From NCBI GenBank assembly GCA_007844125.1, contig CM017560.1, forward strand, positions 1,606,401 to 1,670,400: a DNA stretch of 64,000 nt. The letters run 5' to 3'. The notes below the pieces were generated by a model that was given only the letters and a program-made list of their open reading frames with translations, was not told the DNA's origin and searched no databases. The position numbers and the translations under genes were made by a program. Numbering within the stretch: the first letter of the stretch is position 1; every line of letters starts with the position of its first letter. Shown piece by piece: positions 47,061 through 60,305 of this stretch. The stretch comes from Sinonovacula constricta (lineage: Eukaryota > Mollusca > Bivalvia > Cardiida > Solecurtidae).

Positions 47061-47764
47061 TAAAACTCCATTTTTTCTCATTTTAGGTTGTTTGAAATAG
47101 TTCTTGTTAAGATTTCTAGATGTTTAACTAGAGGCATTGTATGACAAAGAAACCTAGTGAAACAAAGGAAGATGGTTGATATGAAAATCTACAGTATTTG
47201 CACGGTCTTTATTTTTTCATATTTCCCCTGTTTTATTTCGTATATTTCTATGCATATGTTATATATAGTAGTAGTAGAGTTATTTAGATAGGCTACTCAA
47301 CAACAAACTGTGCAGATCCTGATCGGAAACTCCCTTCAGGAACTGGCTGATCCTGACCCACGTTACTGCTAGACGTCCGATCAGTGTGGTGTAAGAGTTA
47401 TATTTACGGATACTGTCAATACAAGATTTGCAATACGTCTTTGCTTAAGGTTGCGCGTAGGTAAAACCCGGACATAAGGAAGACGCGTCAACCAATATTT
47501 GTTGCAAGTATGTTTCGTTGCGTTTATAGTTCATGTCAGAACGACAGTATTTTCTCGTAGTTAAAGTAACTAAACTCACATTTATAAAATGTACGCAAAT
47601 GTGTGAAATTTGTCGAGATAAAAGAGAATGATAAAAGAAAGTAGAAAAAGTTCATTACATTATTCAGAAATAATTATGCATCGCGTAAGACGCGTAAGTA
47701 TCGTGCCGATTTAAAATTGGAAAATACGTAAAGGAATAACAAGTATTTCAGACTTTTGTCTGAT

Positions 47765-48175
47765 TTGGCGATCTTTAATCATTATACATGGGCGATCTTT
47801 ATTCATTATACATGGGCGATCTGTATTCCTTATACATGGGCGATCTTCATTCCTTTTATATGGGCGAGCTTTGTTTATTATACATGGGCGAACTTTATTT
47901 ATTACACATGGACAATCTTTATTCTTTACAGATAGGCGATCTTTATTTATTATACATTGGCGATCTGTATTCATTATGCATAGGCGATCTTTATTCATTA
48001 CACATGGGCGATCTTTATTTATTATACATTGGCGATCTGTATTCATAATGCATAGGCGATCTTTATTCATTACACATGGGCGATCTTTATTATTTACACA
48101 TGGACGATATTCATTCATTACAGGGGGCGGGGGTGGGGGTGGGGGCGATTTTATTCATTATACATGGACGATCTT
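47765..48175. repeat. 24-bp satellite
   Basis: About 16 units of catgggcgatctttattcat plus tata, with variants ctgtattc, ggacaatc, attggcg. The 24-bp period leaves open frames on both strands (for example NKDRPCIM repeats) that are not genes. Confidence 0.95.
48123..48145 (+). other. G-quadruplex motif
   Basis: Four runs of five G separated by single bases (C, T, T) within the 24-bp satellite. It meets the strictest G4 pattern and was probably created by local expansion inside one unit. Confidence 0.9.
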
Positions 48176-51100
48176 TACCCATCTAATAACGGATTGCGAT
48201 AGAGAAAATAAGATTGTAATAAATAAAGCCTATGCTTAAATAATATCCAGTCAAAGCGATATTAGCAATGTTTCCAGACTTTGTTTTATATAAGTGCAAC
48301 TTTAAATGTATAATAGAACGTTAGATTTGTAATCTGATTTAATGTGATAACCAGCTGAAATATAATTGGTTTTTAAAAAGCAATTAAATATACATTTGCT
48401 TGCGGGTATGTATGGTGTTGTTTATACTTGATTGAAAAAAATCATATACACTTGTGTTTTACGTAAATGTATGAACCTAATTATTGGGGGAGGGGTTGGG
48501 GTGTTTCCAGCTCTAAGAAGTAAACATGTGCCGGCGGTAGCTCGTTTCCTAATTCTGTATAAATTGCATATCGATAAACTAATTTATAATCAAACACTGT
48601 TAATTCACCAACCATTCTTAAGTCTAAATCAAGAAAATATAGTTTTAACAGAAAGGATGACCAATCTGCACCACGTGACTTTGTGTTTTTTTTCGCACTA
48701 GGAACGAATCTCAATAAGGCCGCATAAACTCATCTAACTTTTTAAGCCATTACAGCCTGCTATCAGTATATGAACAATGACACCAAGAAAGAACTGGATT
48801 TACAGGTCATATGATTGTCGATCCTATTGTTACGACTACTCGCCATGCACAGCAAAACAATCGACGACAACGTAGCAGAGCCTCTAATTGAGGATCATCT
48901 TCAAGATATTATCCATTTTAATAATATCGAGCGTCATTGTATTACCGCAGTCGGCACTGAACGCTGAAAGCACATTCCCTGAGAAAACTCACGAAGACGG
49001 CGACCATTTCATTGAAGTGATTTTATCGTTAATGATAGCCATTCAGCCGCAATCCATTAGCGTCAGTTAGCGTGACGACGGCGTATTAATCAATCGATTC
49101 AGTCATGATTTATACTGTACCTGTATTAATATCAAACACGAATCAACCAATAACATATTGTCGTCATCTTGCTGCAATAAAAATGGCAACTTAATACTTT
49201 GTCAAATCGAAACAATGTGATATAGGACCATTCATTACTATAAATCATTACCATTTTGGCAGTTCGATTAAGAAAGACATAAGATTTCTTACAGCTATTT
49301 AATGATGCTTGTCTTAGTTCTCAGAGAACAGGCCTTAATTATTCAAATATAACGAAATATGAATTTCGCTTAATAAGAGGACGTGCTCCTGGGATGAAAT
49401 ATAGTGACACCTCGTTATTCAAAAGAGTTGCTCGTTTCTGCAAATATAACTATTTTAAGATGAATTGCGTCTTAAAAGTGGCCGTTCGGACCATTGTCCA
49501 CAAAATGACAAACTTGCATGAAAGGATTATTCAGGGGAGACTATCCACTAATGTCTCTAATTGGGGAAAGTGTTCAAAATGGTCTTTAAATTAGACTACA
49601 GTACTAGTTTTTTGAGATTTTATGTACCAATCACTAGTACCAATAACTAGTACCAATCACTCCGAAGCAGAGTAAGTCATTGTTACATGTATTTGATAAA
49701 AAAACTGTTGTTGACCACATTTAAGTTTCCGTATCCGCAATGGATATGTAATAAATAGGTTGAAGATATCAACACATTTTATAATAACTCTGGCATTTTC
49801 TCAACAAAAACGAGGTCTACGTGGTTTCCCCTGTGATTTATAAATACGTATTTCATTTAGAAGCTGTGTCAAAGGCGCGATGACAATGTTGTTTCTATTC
49901 CCACAAAAGGAGTTAAAGATGACACAAATAAAACACGATCATGAGCAGTTATTTTTCTCTTAGGTTGATTCCTCTACAAATGTTTTGTTATTCTAATCGA
50001 ACCAAATAAATGCAACGTCTTTAAAGAAATCTGGTCGCGAAAACAAACGAGTGATACGTTTATTTAACTAAATACCTTTAAGTTAAAAGCATTTTCGGTT
50101 TGAAGCGCAAACAATAACACACATTCGCAGGGACGAAGACGTATGAAAGGATTAAGGATAAACTCTGAGACGTACCGGAATACAAACCACATTGTTTCGG
50201 ACATTTGTCGCAATGGGTGATAAGGCGATGAAACCCGCTTGTTTCGTTTGCTGCAGCCCCCAGTCTCTTCTAGCTAGGAACGTTTGTAATAAGCTTGTCT
50301 ACAAACTTTCCCCTGACATTGCTCGGTCGCAAGGTGTTAACGAGGTACGAAAGTAACCTGGGACGAACCCCGTCGCAAAAACACGTGTTTATTTTTAAAC
50401 GAAAGCAAAATTACACCTCAGAAGTAAGTTTAAATGCAGGAATAATCGTACAGTTTTTGCTAAACCTCTTACAGAGCATCGAGTTGTTGTCATAAAACTG
50501 GATATCTTTGTTTTCGGCGTTCTAGAGTGAGCTTAAAGCCCTAGGTCAGCCGGTGAATTGCAAGATCCGGTTTTAGACGAAAATCCTCTAGCCGAATGAT
50601 TGCAACTATCCGTAGATAAAATTTTAAGTTGAACATTACCTGTAATCTTCTGCAAATTAACGAATTAAAAAGAACTACAACAAATTCTCCAATGCAACAA
50701 AAGAAATGGAGAGCTCTTATACAAGTTGTAAATTAATTTACGGGATATAAATGACGACACTTGATTTGAAGTGCGTGTGATAATCTACCACTCCAAGGCA
50801 ATGTCCGTTGTTTAATAAATGTACATTAAAACAAACAAAAAGAAAAAACAACAACAACAAAACACACAAATCAAATCAAAAAACAAATTCAGACCCATGC
50901 AAGAGATGATAAAAAATAAATAAAAAAAATAAATAAAATTATAAAAAATAAAATCAGTAAGTAAATTAGGGAACAAGGTCTCATAAATTTTAGTTTCCCA
51001 GACATACATCTTTTTAATTATTGGTTGACATCCTACTAATTGATTTAAGTCCATTTTTTTAATGTAACTGAATATTTTTAATAAGTCGTATGATAATAGT

Positions 51101-52720
51101 CATGGTGTAAATTTGTATTAAAAATTTGATACATATCTTTGCAAAACTGGTGTGATAATATTATACAATTTTAATGCCGGAAACCATGATGAAACGTCTT
51201 AGAACTTGCCTTAGTCTGTATTGGGTATTGGAACAGAAAGCAAAAATAGAACTTCCACATTATAATTTTAATTGTCTGCAGGTGCATTTATCGCTGTTTT
51301 TAAAATGTTGCTTATTAAAACGTGATAATAATTAAAATGATTGAGTTTTAATGCAAAACGTTTTTGTTGATTAATACATATTCTACAAATGCCATTTATC
51401 CATATAGTAAGCTTAACTGATCAATTGTAAATTTAGGCAAGTATTAAACAGTTATTCTTTAGTAAGAATTGTTAAGTCATGGATTTCCATCATAAATATC
51501 TTTATTATGTATTTATCTACATGTCTGCATTTTTTCATGATACCTTAACTCTGCTACTTTGAGCTTAAAATCACATTGAATCTTCATGAAAGGCTTACGT
51601 TTGTTGGTATGACTTGGGCTAAATTCATGATTTAGACTTAAGAACTATTGGAGAATACGGGCCTTAGATGCCAATTTTACGACTTAGATAAGAATATTGA
51701 CAGGATGTTCAAATAGTTGCGATTGATGGAGTTGCTTTCCGGACTGCTGAAATATCTCTTCAGTTTAGAGAATGCTGATTTAATTGAGATAGCATGTGTA
51801 CTGTAGAAGAAAAATTGCTGTCTGGTTGTGACCGTTTGTATTTGAACATGCATATCCGTATTTTTGAATGGGTGTGTTGTTGGAATAATTTACTAAAAAG
51901 ATTTATATTGTATAAACTTACATCGCATCCCTATCTGTTAGACGTACATCGTATATTAAATCCGAAAAGTAAAATACTAGGCCTGGGTAGACGTGACTTT
52001 TTATCGACAGTGTTAATATTAACATAAGAGTAGAGAATAGAAACATTAATGTAGTCGTTTATTTCGAGAGTTTATAGAAGAGGAAGGGGAATTTCAAATG
52101 ATAAAGATATTCATCGGATTTATAATTTCGACATTAACAAAAATGACATTTATGTCAATCAATTCGATTCCATACTAAAGTTCAGTTTTAATTTTAAAGT
52201 ACTGATAACTTGTTTTAAATTTTGATACACTTAATGAGTCGTATTTTTAAAGATATGGCAAACATCGAAAATCAAATGTAACATCATATTGATGTATCAC
52301 GTTATATTTATAATAATATGATTTAATAATAATTTAAATAATATGATTTCTACCATGTACATCTCCTTTCTGTCTTTATTTACTAATATTTATCGTTTAA
52401 ATTTTGCATTGAGACAAGACCTAGATATCTGTTTGGCGTTAAGAAATAGTTCCTTTTGGCGTTAAGAAATAGTTCCTAAATGTAACTTCCATAAACATTG
52501 TTTATTGTGCTTGTTCAAGTGCATATGTATTTGTGGACAAAAACAAAATAACAGCATTGCTGTGTGTTGAGCGATGCTTTAAAGAATAACAACAATGATT
52601 ACCTGGATGTTTAAAAGACACTCTAAATAACAGTTGACACTTTTGAAGTATATTGCATAACATAATTGATTTCTGTTCAATTTAACTGTTTAGCTGCGTC
52701 CATTGAAATATCACATGCGG
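48176..52720. other. Gene-poor region
   Basis: No recognisable gene. Stretches 48,780-49,080 and 49,850-50,600 are repeat-free and CpG-containing and might be regulatory. 50,810-51,060 is A-rich low complexity. Confidence 0.4.
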
Positions 52721-52723
52721 TGC

Positions 52724-52990
52724 TGTGTTGGGTTCACGTCTGGACCTGCTTAAGTTGTGCTTGCAGGTGTTTCAAGCTGAAGGTGTGTGCGCTTCTTGTC
52801 TAAGTTGTGTGAGCACGTGTTTCTAGTTGAAGGTGTATACGTTTCCTGCATAAGTTGTATGTACACGTTTTTTGTTGTTGCTGAAGGTGTGTACGTTTCT
52901 TGTCTGAGTTGTGCGTGAACGTGTTTCTAGCTGAAAATGTATACGTTTGCTGCCTAAGTTGTGTTCGCTCGTGTTTCTTGCTAAAGGTGT
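52724..52990. repeat. Decayed tandem repeat of about 55-60 bp
   Basis: Four to five imperfect units built on aagttgtgtgagcacgtgtt and tctagttgaaggtgtatacg. Confidence 0.75.
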
Positions 52991-53218
52991 GGGCATTTCT
53001 TTCTTGCCATGTAGTATTACAGAGTACATAATATCCAACCTCAAAATATCCCCGTTGATCGTTGATAATGTTTTTGTCTTTACTTTCGCTTTGTTCTTTT
53101 ACCGTTTTAAAATACCATCTTTGCTAACAAAAGACAATTATATTTTAAAAGCGACTCTTCAACAATCCAAATCTCTCTCCGAGAGAGACCGCATTATATT
53201 ATAAGCTGTCGAAAGTCT

Positions 53219-53231
53219 ACACACACACGCA

Positions 53232-53263
<32 letters not shown>

Positions 53264-53269
53264 CACACA
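53219..53269. repeat. CA / CGCA microsatellite
   Basis: A pure alternating run of acac, acgc and acac blocks of 51 bp. Confidence 0.95.
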
Positions 53270-56200
53270 ATAGCTGCATTATATTATAAAAGTGAAATGT
53301 CAAAAACAATGAAAAATTTAAACCAATCGTGTACATATGCACAACCTGCAACCAGATAATAGCAGGGTGTGTTGTTGGGTGGTGAATTCTTCGTTTTCAT
53401 GTTGTCTGTTAGCACATCTATAATTGGACTGACAGTCCGTTTCACGCCATCGTTACCAGAGTGTGATTCTGGAGCATTAACTGTTCCGACAACATCTTCT
53501 AAAGTATAAAATGTATGATGGTGTTACCGTCTGTTGTAGTTCCGTCTGTCATCGACAGTATAAAGGAATAATTGACTGTTTCGGTCATATATAACGCATA
53601 TAAAATTCTAATTTCTTAGCTTTTTCTTTTACAATTTCACTCTTCGTATGGATTAAGGACAAACTTGAATGGTACATGCGACTTCAAAATAGGAAAGATA
53701 GTGTTATGTCACTTGCATATGCTAATCTTACATTAACACCGCATGGTAAAGTATTTCGATAATTTTAGGTAATGTCAAACGTTTAAGAGTCATATATACA
53801 AAAACGCTTATACCTGTGAACACAATGAGGTTTTATACACGATTCCAGTATAAGATTAAGAGAAGATGGAGTACAGTAAAATACACATCAAGATGAATTG
53901 TACAAATTGAGGAAGGCACCTAAAACAAATCAGTTATCTTTCGAAAAGATTTTCTCTTAACAATGCTTGATAAATACAGAAAGATTTGTACAATAACATT
54001 TTTGTTATTACCAAATAAGCTTAGAAAACGAGCAATCGTTGGCCAAGATATGAGTTTATTCCGGCTCATTACTAATAAAGATCGTACGTATTATATCTTC
54101 TCTATTTATGTTGTTATATCTTCCAGTTTTAATACCCTGCTCAGGAGCACATAGCCTGCCTTGGGTTGGTTCTTTATTTTGCTAAGAATCAATTATTTCT
54201 TAATAACCTTCAAATAAAAATTCTGTTTTGAACATAAAAGTGTAGTTTGTGTATGTAGTTTATTCCCGCATTCCAATTTTGAATATAATGATAACAAAGG
54301 CGCTTATTGAAAATTGGTAAATCAGTAGATGTTCATAAATATGTTTTATGAACCAAATTCATTGAGCAAACGTCCGATTTGAGATGTCTACGGCAGATCT
54401 ATATTAAAAGCACACTGCTTATCAACAATTCAATAACATTAATTTAAGAAGTTCTAACTGTATCAATTTTATTATGTTTACATAATAATGTAAATAATAA
54501 TATCGATTGTGTATAATAAAGCTAAAAAATACTGTCATTGGATGAAAATGACGTTTAGCCATCTTGAATCAAATGTTGGTATACCACGATTGATATCATA
54601 AACTTTAGAAGACTGTTCGTATTAGTCATCGAAATTTATTTGTATCAAACACTAATTATCCTACATTATATATAACTGAGTATATCCCAGTTGTAGCATT
54701 AACATACAATGTGGTGTACTTGTCATTAGTTTAAGTACATTTTCTGAAAAATTTCAGTAAGTCTGTAATAAAGTAATCATTTTTTTTATTACCACACATG
54801 TCACATTTATAGGCCATAAGTGGTACAATGGATTATCGAAGTTTTATTGCAGGGTCATGTGGTAATTGTAAATATGTTTTTGGTTATCTGGGCATTGTTC
54901 ATAAATATACCATGGTTGACCGTTTAGATGCGCGAAAATTGAACCAACCAGTTATATTGGAATTTTCAATTCATATTAGAATTCAAAAGTATGCTATAAT
55001 TGTTGAGATGCTATAAACTTAACTTGACAGTGTGCATATCTCTACTCGAAACCATGGTATTTTTCGACATCCGCGTACGACCAAACATTTTTTTTTAAAA
55101 TTGAACACTCGTTTTTTAGAAGAAAAGGTTCGAGTTTTTAACTTTTTGTAGAAAACTGCAATATTAAGAAAATATAGCCTCTATTTATTTAATACAAAGG
55201 ACTGTATTCCAAACTGCCGTTTCCTGTTTTTTGTTAAACATTCTGTTGTTCATGGAACTATGGCACTGCTTTTCTCTATTAGCAACATTGTCGCACCTTC
55301 AATATTTTAAAAGCAAACAGTAACACGTACAATGTGTTTCATTGTAAAAAGAAAATATGACATATAATATCCTGAATGATGTTTGCCGGGTATAAACACC
55401 TTTAAAATGACATTATTCGATAAAATATACACTAATGACATGGGGGATAAACAAACGGTGGTGAGCGCGGCAGAGCAATTTAACTTTGACGGAAAACTCT
55501 GTCTCACTTACAGATACGCGATTCCAGCTAAATTATCGTAAGAATGTTTCGAATCGAGATGCGACACGGTGGTACTGAAATATTATCATTATAGCTGAAA
55601 ATGGTATTGTTTTCGTAGTTCTGTTGTCATACAGATGTAATAGTTTAGGCATAGTAATTACTTTCGTATGTTCGTTTACAAATTGTCGCTCGGTGCAAAT
55701 ACCAATCAACAACTGAATGAACACTATTTGTGAGCAGCAAACATCCTTTTGTCTGTAATCATAGATACATGGTTGTTTACATTCACGAATAGTGTTCGGT
55801 CAACTTTATCAAGGACATGTCATCAAATGACTTCTTATTTGGCTTATACCATTCACAATTGTATACAAATCGTTTTTTCCAACATTTGTATAGCTGTATG
55901 TAAGCGTTTGTAAAAGTGCTTAAATAACAATTCAGGGTTCAATAACTTAGTTATCAGTTACAGTTTATATATAAAGGATGGCAACAGGCTCCTTAAAAGG
56001 GATTGGACATCGCTTTTGTTTCCTACAGCACAAGCATGAAAAGCGAACTGCTGATTGTTTCTCTGGCCAGTCACTTGCAGACCGTAGACACAACACACAA
56101 TACCCTTCGGACATATCAAACAGCAAGAGTAGTGTATAAACATTGATGTATTGGTCAAAGTAAACTTACAAAACGGCAAAAACGCCTCAATGTTTTGAGG

Positions 56201-56950
56201 TCCTGTAAATATCTCACAATGTTTGCTGACAATTGCACGAAAATAGATTAAACAAAATTGACTTCACTAAATATCCAATGGGGTAATGTTGGTTACAGGA
56301 AGTGGGCTTAAAGAGGTTTTCCAAATTACTGTCTATGTCCGTCGATGTTTAAAAACTTGTTTTATATAAACTACAAATGTTTTTCTTTTATATTTTAAGT
56401 ATTTGCAGCAAGTATGATGGTCACGCTCTAAAGGGGTGTATGATATGTTTCCAACAGCCTAGAAAATCCAACTGACAAATACAACAAAATATATTTATAT
56501 AAAAAGATATGCAGATGCATCCGGTTGTGCTATTCAACTTATCTATGTGTACAAAAATTGTATTTTTGTTTTTCTCTATTTAGTCCAGTATATCAACCTG
56601 TTTCAATTTCAAAAGGTTGTGATTCAAATCTAAACCCACAGAGTGCATGTTTTGCGCTGATGCTCTGTATACACAAAAAAATAGTTTTAAATTTTTCTGC
56701 AATATTGCATTTTGGAATCAATCTTTGGTCAGGTACAATTGAGTTTACTTCCACAGGCTGGTTTGAACAGAAAAGATAAAAAATATTCCAAATTTTCGTA
56801 TACGTGTTTCTGAAATTGCACTAGATTTTTTAATAGTCGTAAGTATATTTTTTGCTTGACAATAGCCATGTAAACGTGAGAATCTGTTTTGTTCTTAATG
56901 TGTTGCCAATATTTTAGCATCAATATTTACTCTTCACAAAAAGTGGAGGT
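53270..56950. other. Gene-poor region
   Basis: AT-rich and without recognisable coding sequence or strong repeat structure. Confidence 0.4.
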
Positions 56951-57360
56951 CAAACTAATTGCCGAGGCTATTATCTACTGTACATACTGTCCATATGTTG
57001 ATAGTATATTTTATTACTAGTTATTATATATGTATATAAGTTCATTGTATCTGTTTTAACTCCCCATGCAGACGCTGTTAGTTGTTTAACTTTGACGTTG
57101 TTTTTTTTTTTTTTAAACTGTTTGATAGAAAAACCTTCAGGAAGTCCGAGGTTGGTTTAAGCACCCCTGCCGGCCCTTTTGCCGACTGACCGCTCCAAGG
57201 CGGTAACTGATGTTTTTTCTTTTTTGTGTGTTTTGTCTCGTCTCTGTGTTTTTTGTCACATTTACATTTATCTTGTTTTCCTTTGTCTACAGGTAGATAA
57301 AATTTAAATATCTGTCGAAATTTTGATGTAACCTTTTCTTAATTACCTATTAATACTCCT
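56951..57360 (+). repeat. Interspersed repeat, fullest copy
   Basis: Blocks in order: gccgaggctattatctactg, ttaactccccatgcag, accttcaggaagt, cccttttgccgactgaccg, ccaaggcggtaactgatg, ctttgtctacaggtag, atttaaatatctgt, aattacctattaat. The same blocks recur at 61,768-61,937 and 63,728-64,000. No terminal inverted repeat or ORF is visible, so class is unknown. Confidence 0.75.
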
Positions 57361-57953
57361 GCATTTGGTTTTTATGCTTTAACACATATCGCAGAATTTA
57401 ACTTGTACTGCATAAACTGTTAATATATATATACTAAATACTTCTGACTCGTATATTAAAATATGTAAAACAGAAGAATAAAAAAGCCAACATTTTGTAT
57501 GAATTTTCAATATTTAATTCACCAAAGACTTTAGTCATGTTGATTTTAAGTGCTTGGTCGTTTAATATTTCACATCATATTTTTTTCTAAATGATGTTTT
57601 ATCTTAGTAAAAACAATAATCAACCATTTCAAGTTAGTCATTGTCAAGTGCCTATTGGTTTAAACGATTACTTGTTGTTTTTCAGATATTGATGTTTGTT
57701 TTGTTAACATTTATCTTAAGGCGCCACCTTTTGAAGGTATTGTTTAATTCACTTAGTTGATCTGGTAAGTATGTCGAATCGTATCAAAATAGCAATGTCG
57801 TCTGCAATACGCAACATCCAGCAATGCGTCAGTTTGTGTGAGGATATCATTGACATCATTAATAAATTAAAAGAAGTAGAGAGAGATAGAGAGAGAGAAA
57901 GAAAGAGAGAGAGAGAATGAGTGCGTGTGTGTGTCTGAGTGTGTACATGTGTG

Positions 57954-57956
<3 letters not shown>

Positions 57957-58045
<89 letters not shown>

Positions 58046-58047
58046 GG
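57957..58047. repeat. GA microsatellite ending in 13 G
   Basis: About 39 GA dinucleotides (57957-58034) running directly into G13. It abuts the 3' side of the decayed LINE on its minus strand. Confidence 0.95.
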
Positions 58048-58099
58048 TCCTCCTTGTTGTACTCCTATTGACACGTGAAAATGAACTAAGTAAGATTTA

Positions 58100-59061
58100 A
58101 ATTAGATTTTTAGTGCATTCTCAAAAGTTTTTCGTAAATTGTCATGACCGTGTTTATGATTATAACTGAAGTCACTGCTTGTCATTTTCATCCATAGAGC
58201 TTCATGATTTATAGTGTCAAATGCCTTTCATTATCCATATAATTGACTTTGTGGCAACATCATTTTGGATAATTAAATGAACAATGCATATACAATTAGA
58301 TTTTTTTTTGTGGTAATTTGTGAATCCAAATTGTGGTTCATTAAATATATCATTTTTCTCACACCATTCGTTCATGATATTTCTTTGGAATAACGAGACT
58401 ATCTTAAACAGTACATTGGTTATGGAAATGTCTCAAAAGTTGGGTGAATTTGACCGACCACCTTTCTTAAAATAGAGATAATTGTTCCAATACACCACGA
58501 TTGGATAAAGTTGTTTGTCAATCATGACTTTTTTATACTATTTTTAGATGAGGAGCAATGAACTATTTTGTATCAATAAACATAGCAGCTATATAATTAT
58601 CTGTATCCGGATCTTTATTTCTCTTCGTGAAATTTATGGTAGATTTTATTTCTTATTTTGTAAAAGATCAGTAATATTAATGGGGGTGTCTTTAGGTGGG
58701 TAGTTGCCTGTATTATAAGAGTGGACATGTCGAGCTTTCGAAATGTGTTTAAAAATATTTTAAAAAAATCTTCTTTAATTTAGTATATATCTTTTTCCTT
58801 GATACCAGACCTTGTTGTATTTGTTCTCCTTGATTTTAATGTCTTATCATCATCTCTTAAATTAAACATGTGTCGTGCTTTCCATTTTGCTTTATTGTGT
58901 TGGGTTTGTAGATTACATTCTTCTATAAAATAAAATTGTTTTACTTTCGTTATTAAACTAGGTGGTAATTTTTCGCTACTATGATTTGTTGGTGCATGTT
59001 CATAAACAATGAGTAATATATTATATACCAGATCCAATAATTCTCTTATGCACGTATCCAC
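58100..59061 (-). pseudogene. Decayed non-LTR retrotransposon reverse transcriptase
   Basis: Read on the minus strand in broken frames: a Lys/Asn-rich pre-RT segment (58780-59061), then a stretch like ISILRK...ISITNVLFKIVSL, MNEWCEKNDIFNEPQFGF (58326-58375), and KAFDTINHEALWMK (about 58188-58229). These match, in order, the RT pattern of LNEWCE..NIINE.QFGFR and DYEKAFDTINR..LW. Several stops and frameshifts lie between and no active-site box was found. It is a dead copy. Confidence 0.65.
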
Positions 59062-60305
59062 ATCAGACTAGTCCGTCGCTTAATTGCTAAAAATGATTGT
59101 TAAGATATTTTCAAGTTTATTTATCAAATCATCGAACATATTACTATTTGCAATTTCCATTTTATTCTGTTATATGTATTCGACTCGTTTCCAGAATTGC
59201 TACTTAAATACATATTACATACATTGATAAAATGTTCGTAAATACTAAAATATGATGCATATAACTTACATTTGAGCATTAAATAAGCCTTTGACACCGG
59301 TATGCCTTCTTTTCCGCCATTTACTCGTCAACCTGACTGGTTTAAAGCATCTAAAGCAGTTTGCTGGGTAGCTTGATACTCGATCAAAGAAGTTTAAGCA
59401 TCGGCCTGAGAACTTTGAGCTTTACTCATTTTGACTCTGGGGTGTTTAATAGCAACAACTCGGTACATTACGTCTGTGGTATTTTAACCAATAAGGTTCA
59501 CTTTGATATTTATTTGGACTGACATTGTGTCAGCATGTGTAAGTTGGTCAAAAGTGAGGTAACACGGAATTCTTTTACTTCGTAGCTGTCTAACATCACT
59601 TTTGACCTTTGTAGGAATACTGACGCATGACAAGCCTGGATGAATACAAGAAAAGTCAGTGATGCGAAGCAAAAACTGGAACATGTTAAAGCAATATGAG
59701 AACAAGTAACAGAGAAAAAGTTGTGGTTTTGAAAAGTTTTCAGTATACTTTAAATCAACAGAAAATGTATGTGTAATCCTGCGACAAAGGAATAGTTTAA
59801 AACAAAAACAAAATATAAAGAAATCCCGACACCATTTAAAAGTTTTTCCAAGAGAAGAAAATGTCCAAAAGATTTAAAAGTAACTATCCAACTAATGTGT
59901 TTTAGCAGAAAACGCACGTGTGCAGCAGCCTTACATTACACAAATCATAATTGTTCAGGTACTATTATTCAGGAACATAGTATGTATTTTATCTTTCTCA
60001 GTATCTGATTGTTTATTTTAAAATTGTTTTGTGTGGAAGCATGTTTGTATCTGGGTTATGATAACAAACAACACAGTTTAGTGTTTCTTTAAATTAACAA
60101 ACTTCACGCAATTCAATATGGGATTGATGAAGAAAAAAACTAAGAGAAACAGTAAACAGAACGACGTGACATGTCATTGATCCCGATGGAAATAACATTG
60201 TTACAGGAACAATGTTATTAAATAATTATGTGTTTATGAAATAATAATTATACATTGCACTGTCGTTAAAATATAACTTAAAAAATTGCTGTCAGGTTAA
60301 AGGTA

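Larger units (their letters stand above)
41406..47760. other. CpG-normal gene-poor region with candidate regulatory DNA
   Basis: Outside the elements listed, no recognisable coding sequence. The frames at 44419-44803 on both strands overlap and have no domain. The stretch 46,640-47,060 is complex, GC-richer and repeat-free, and is proposed separately as a conserved non-coding block. Confidence 0.45.

Noticed and set aside
47711..48239. Frames of 86-135 codons on both strands with NKDRPCIM-type repeats
   Set aside because: The 24-bp satellite keeps frames open in both directions; no start context, domain or codon bias.
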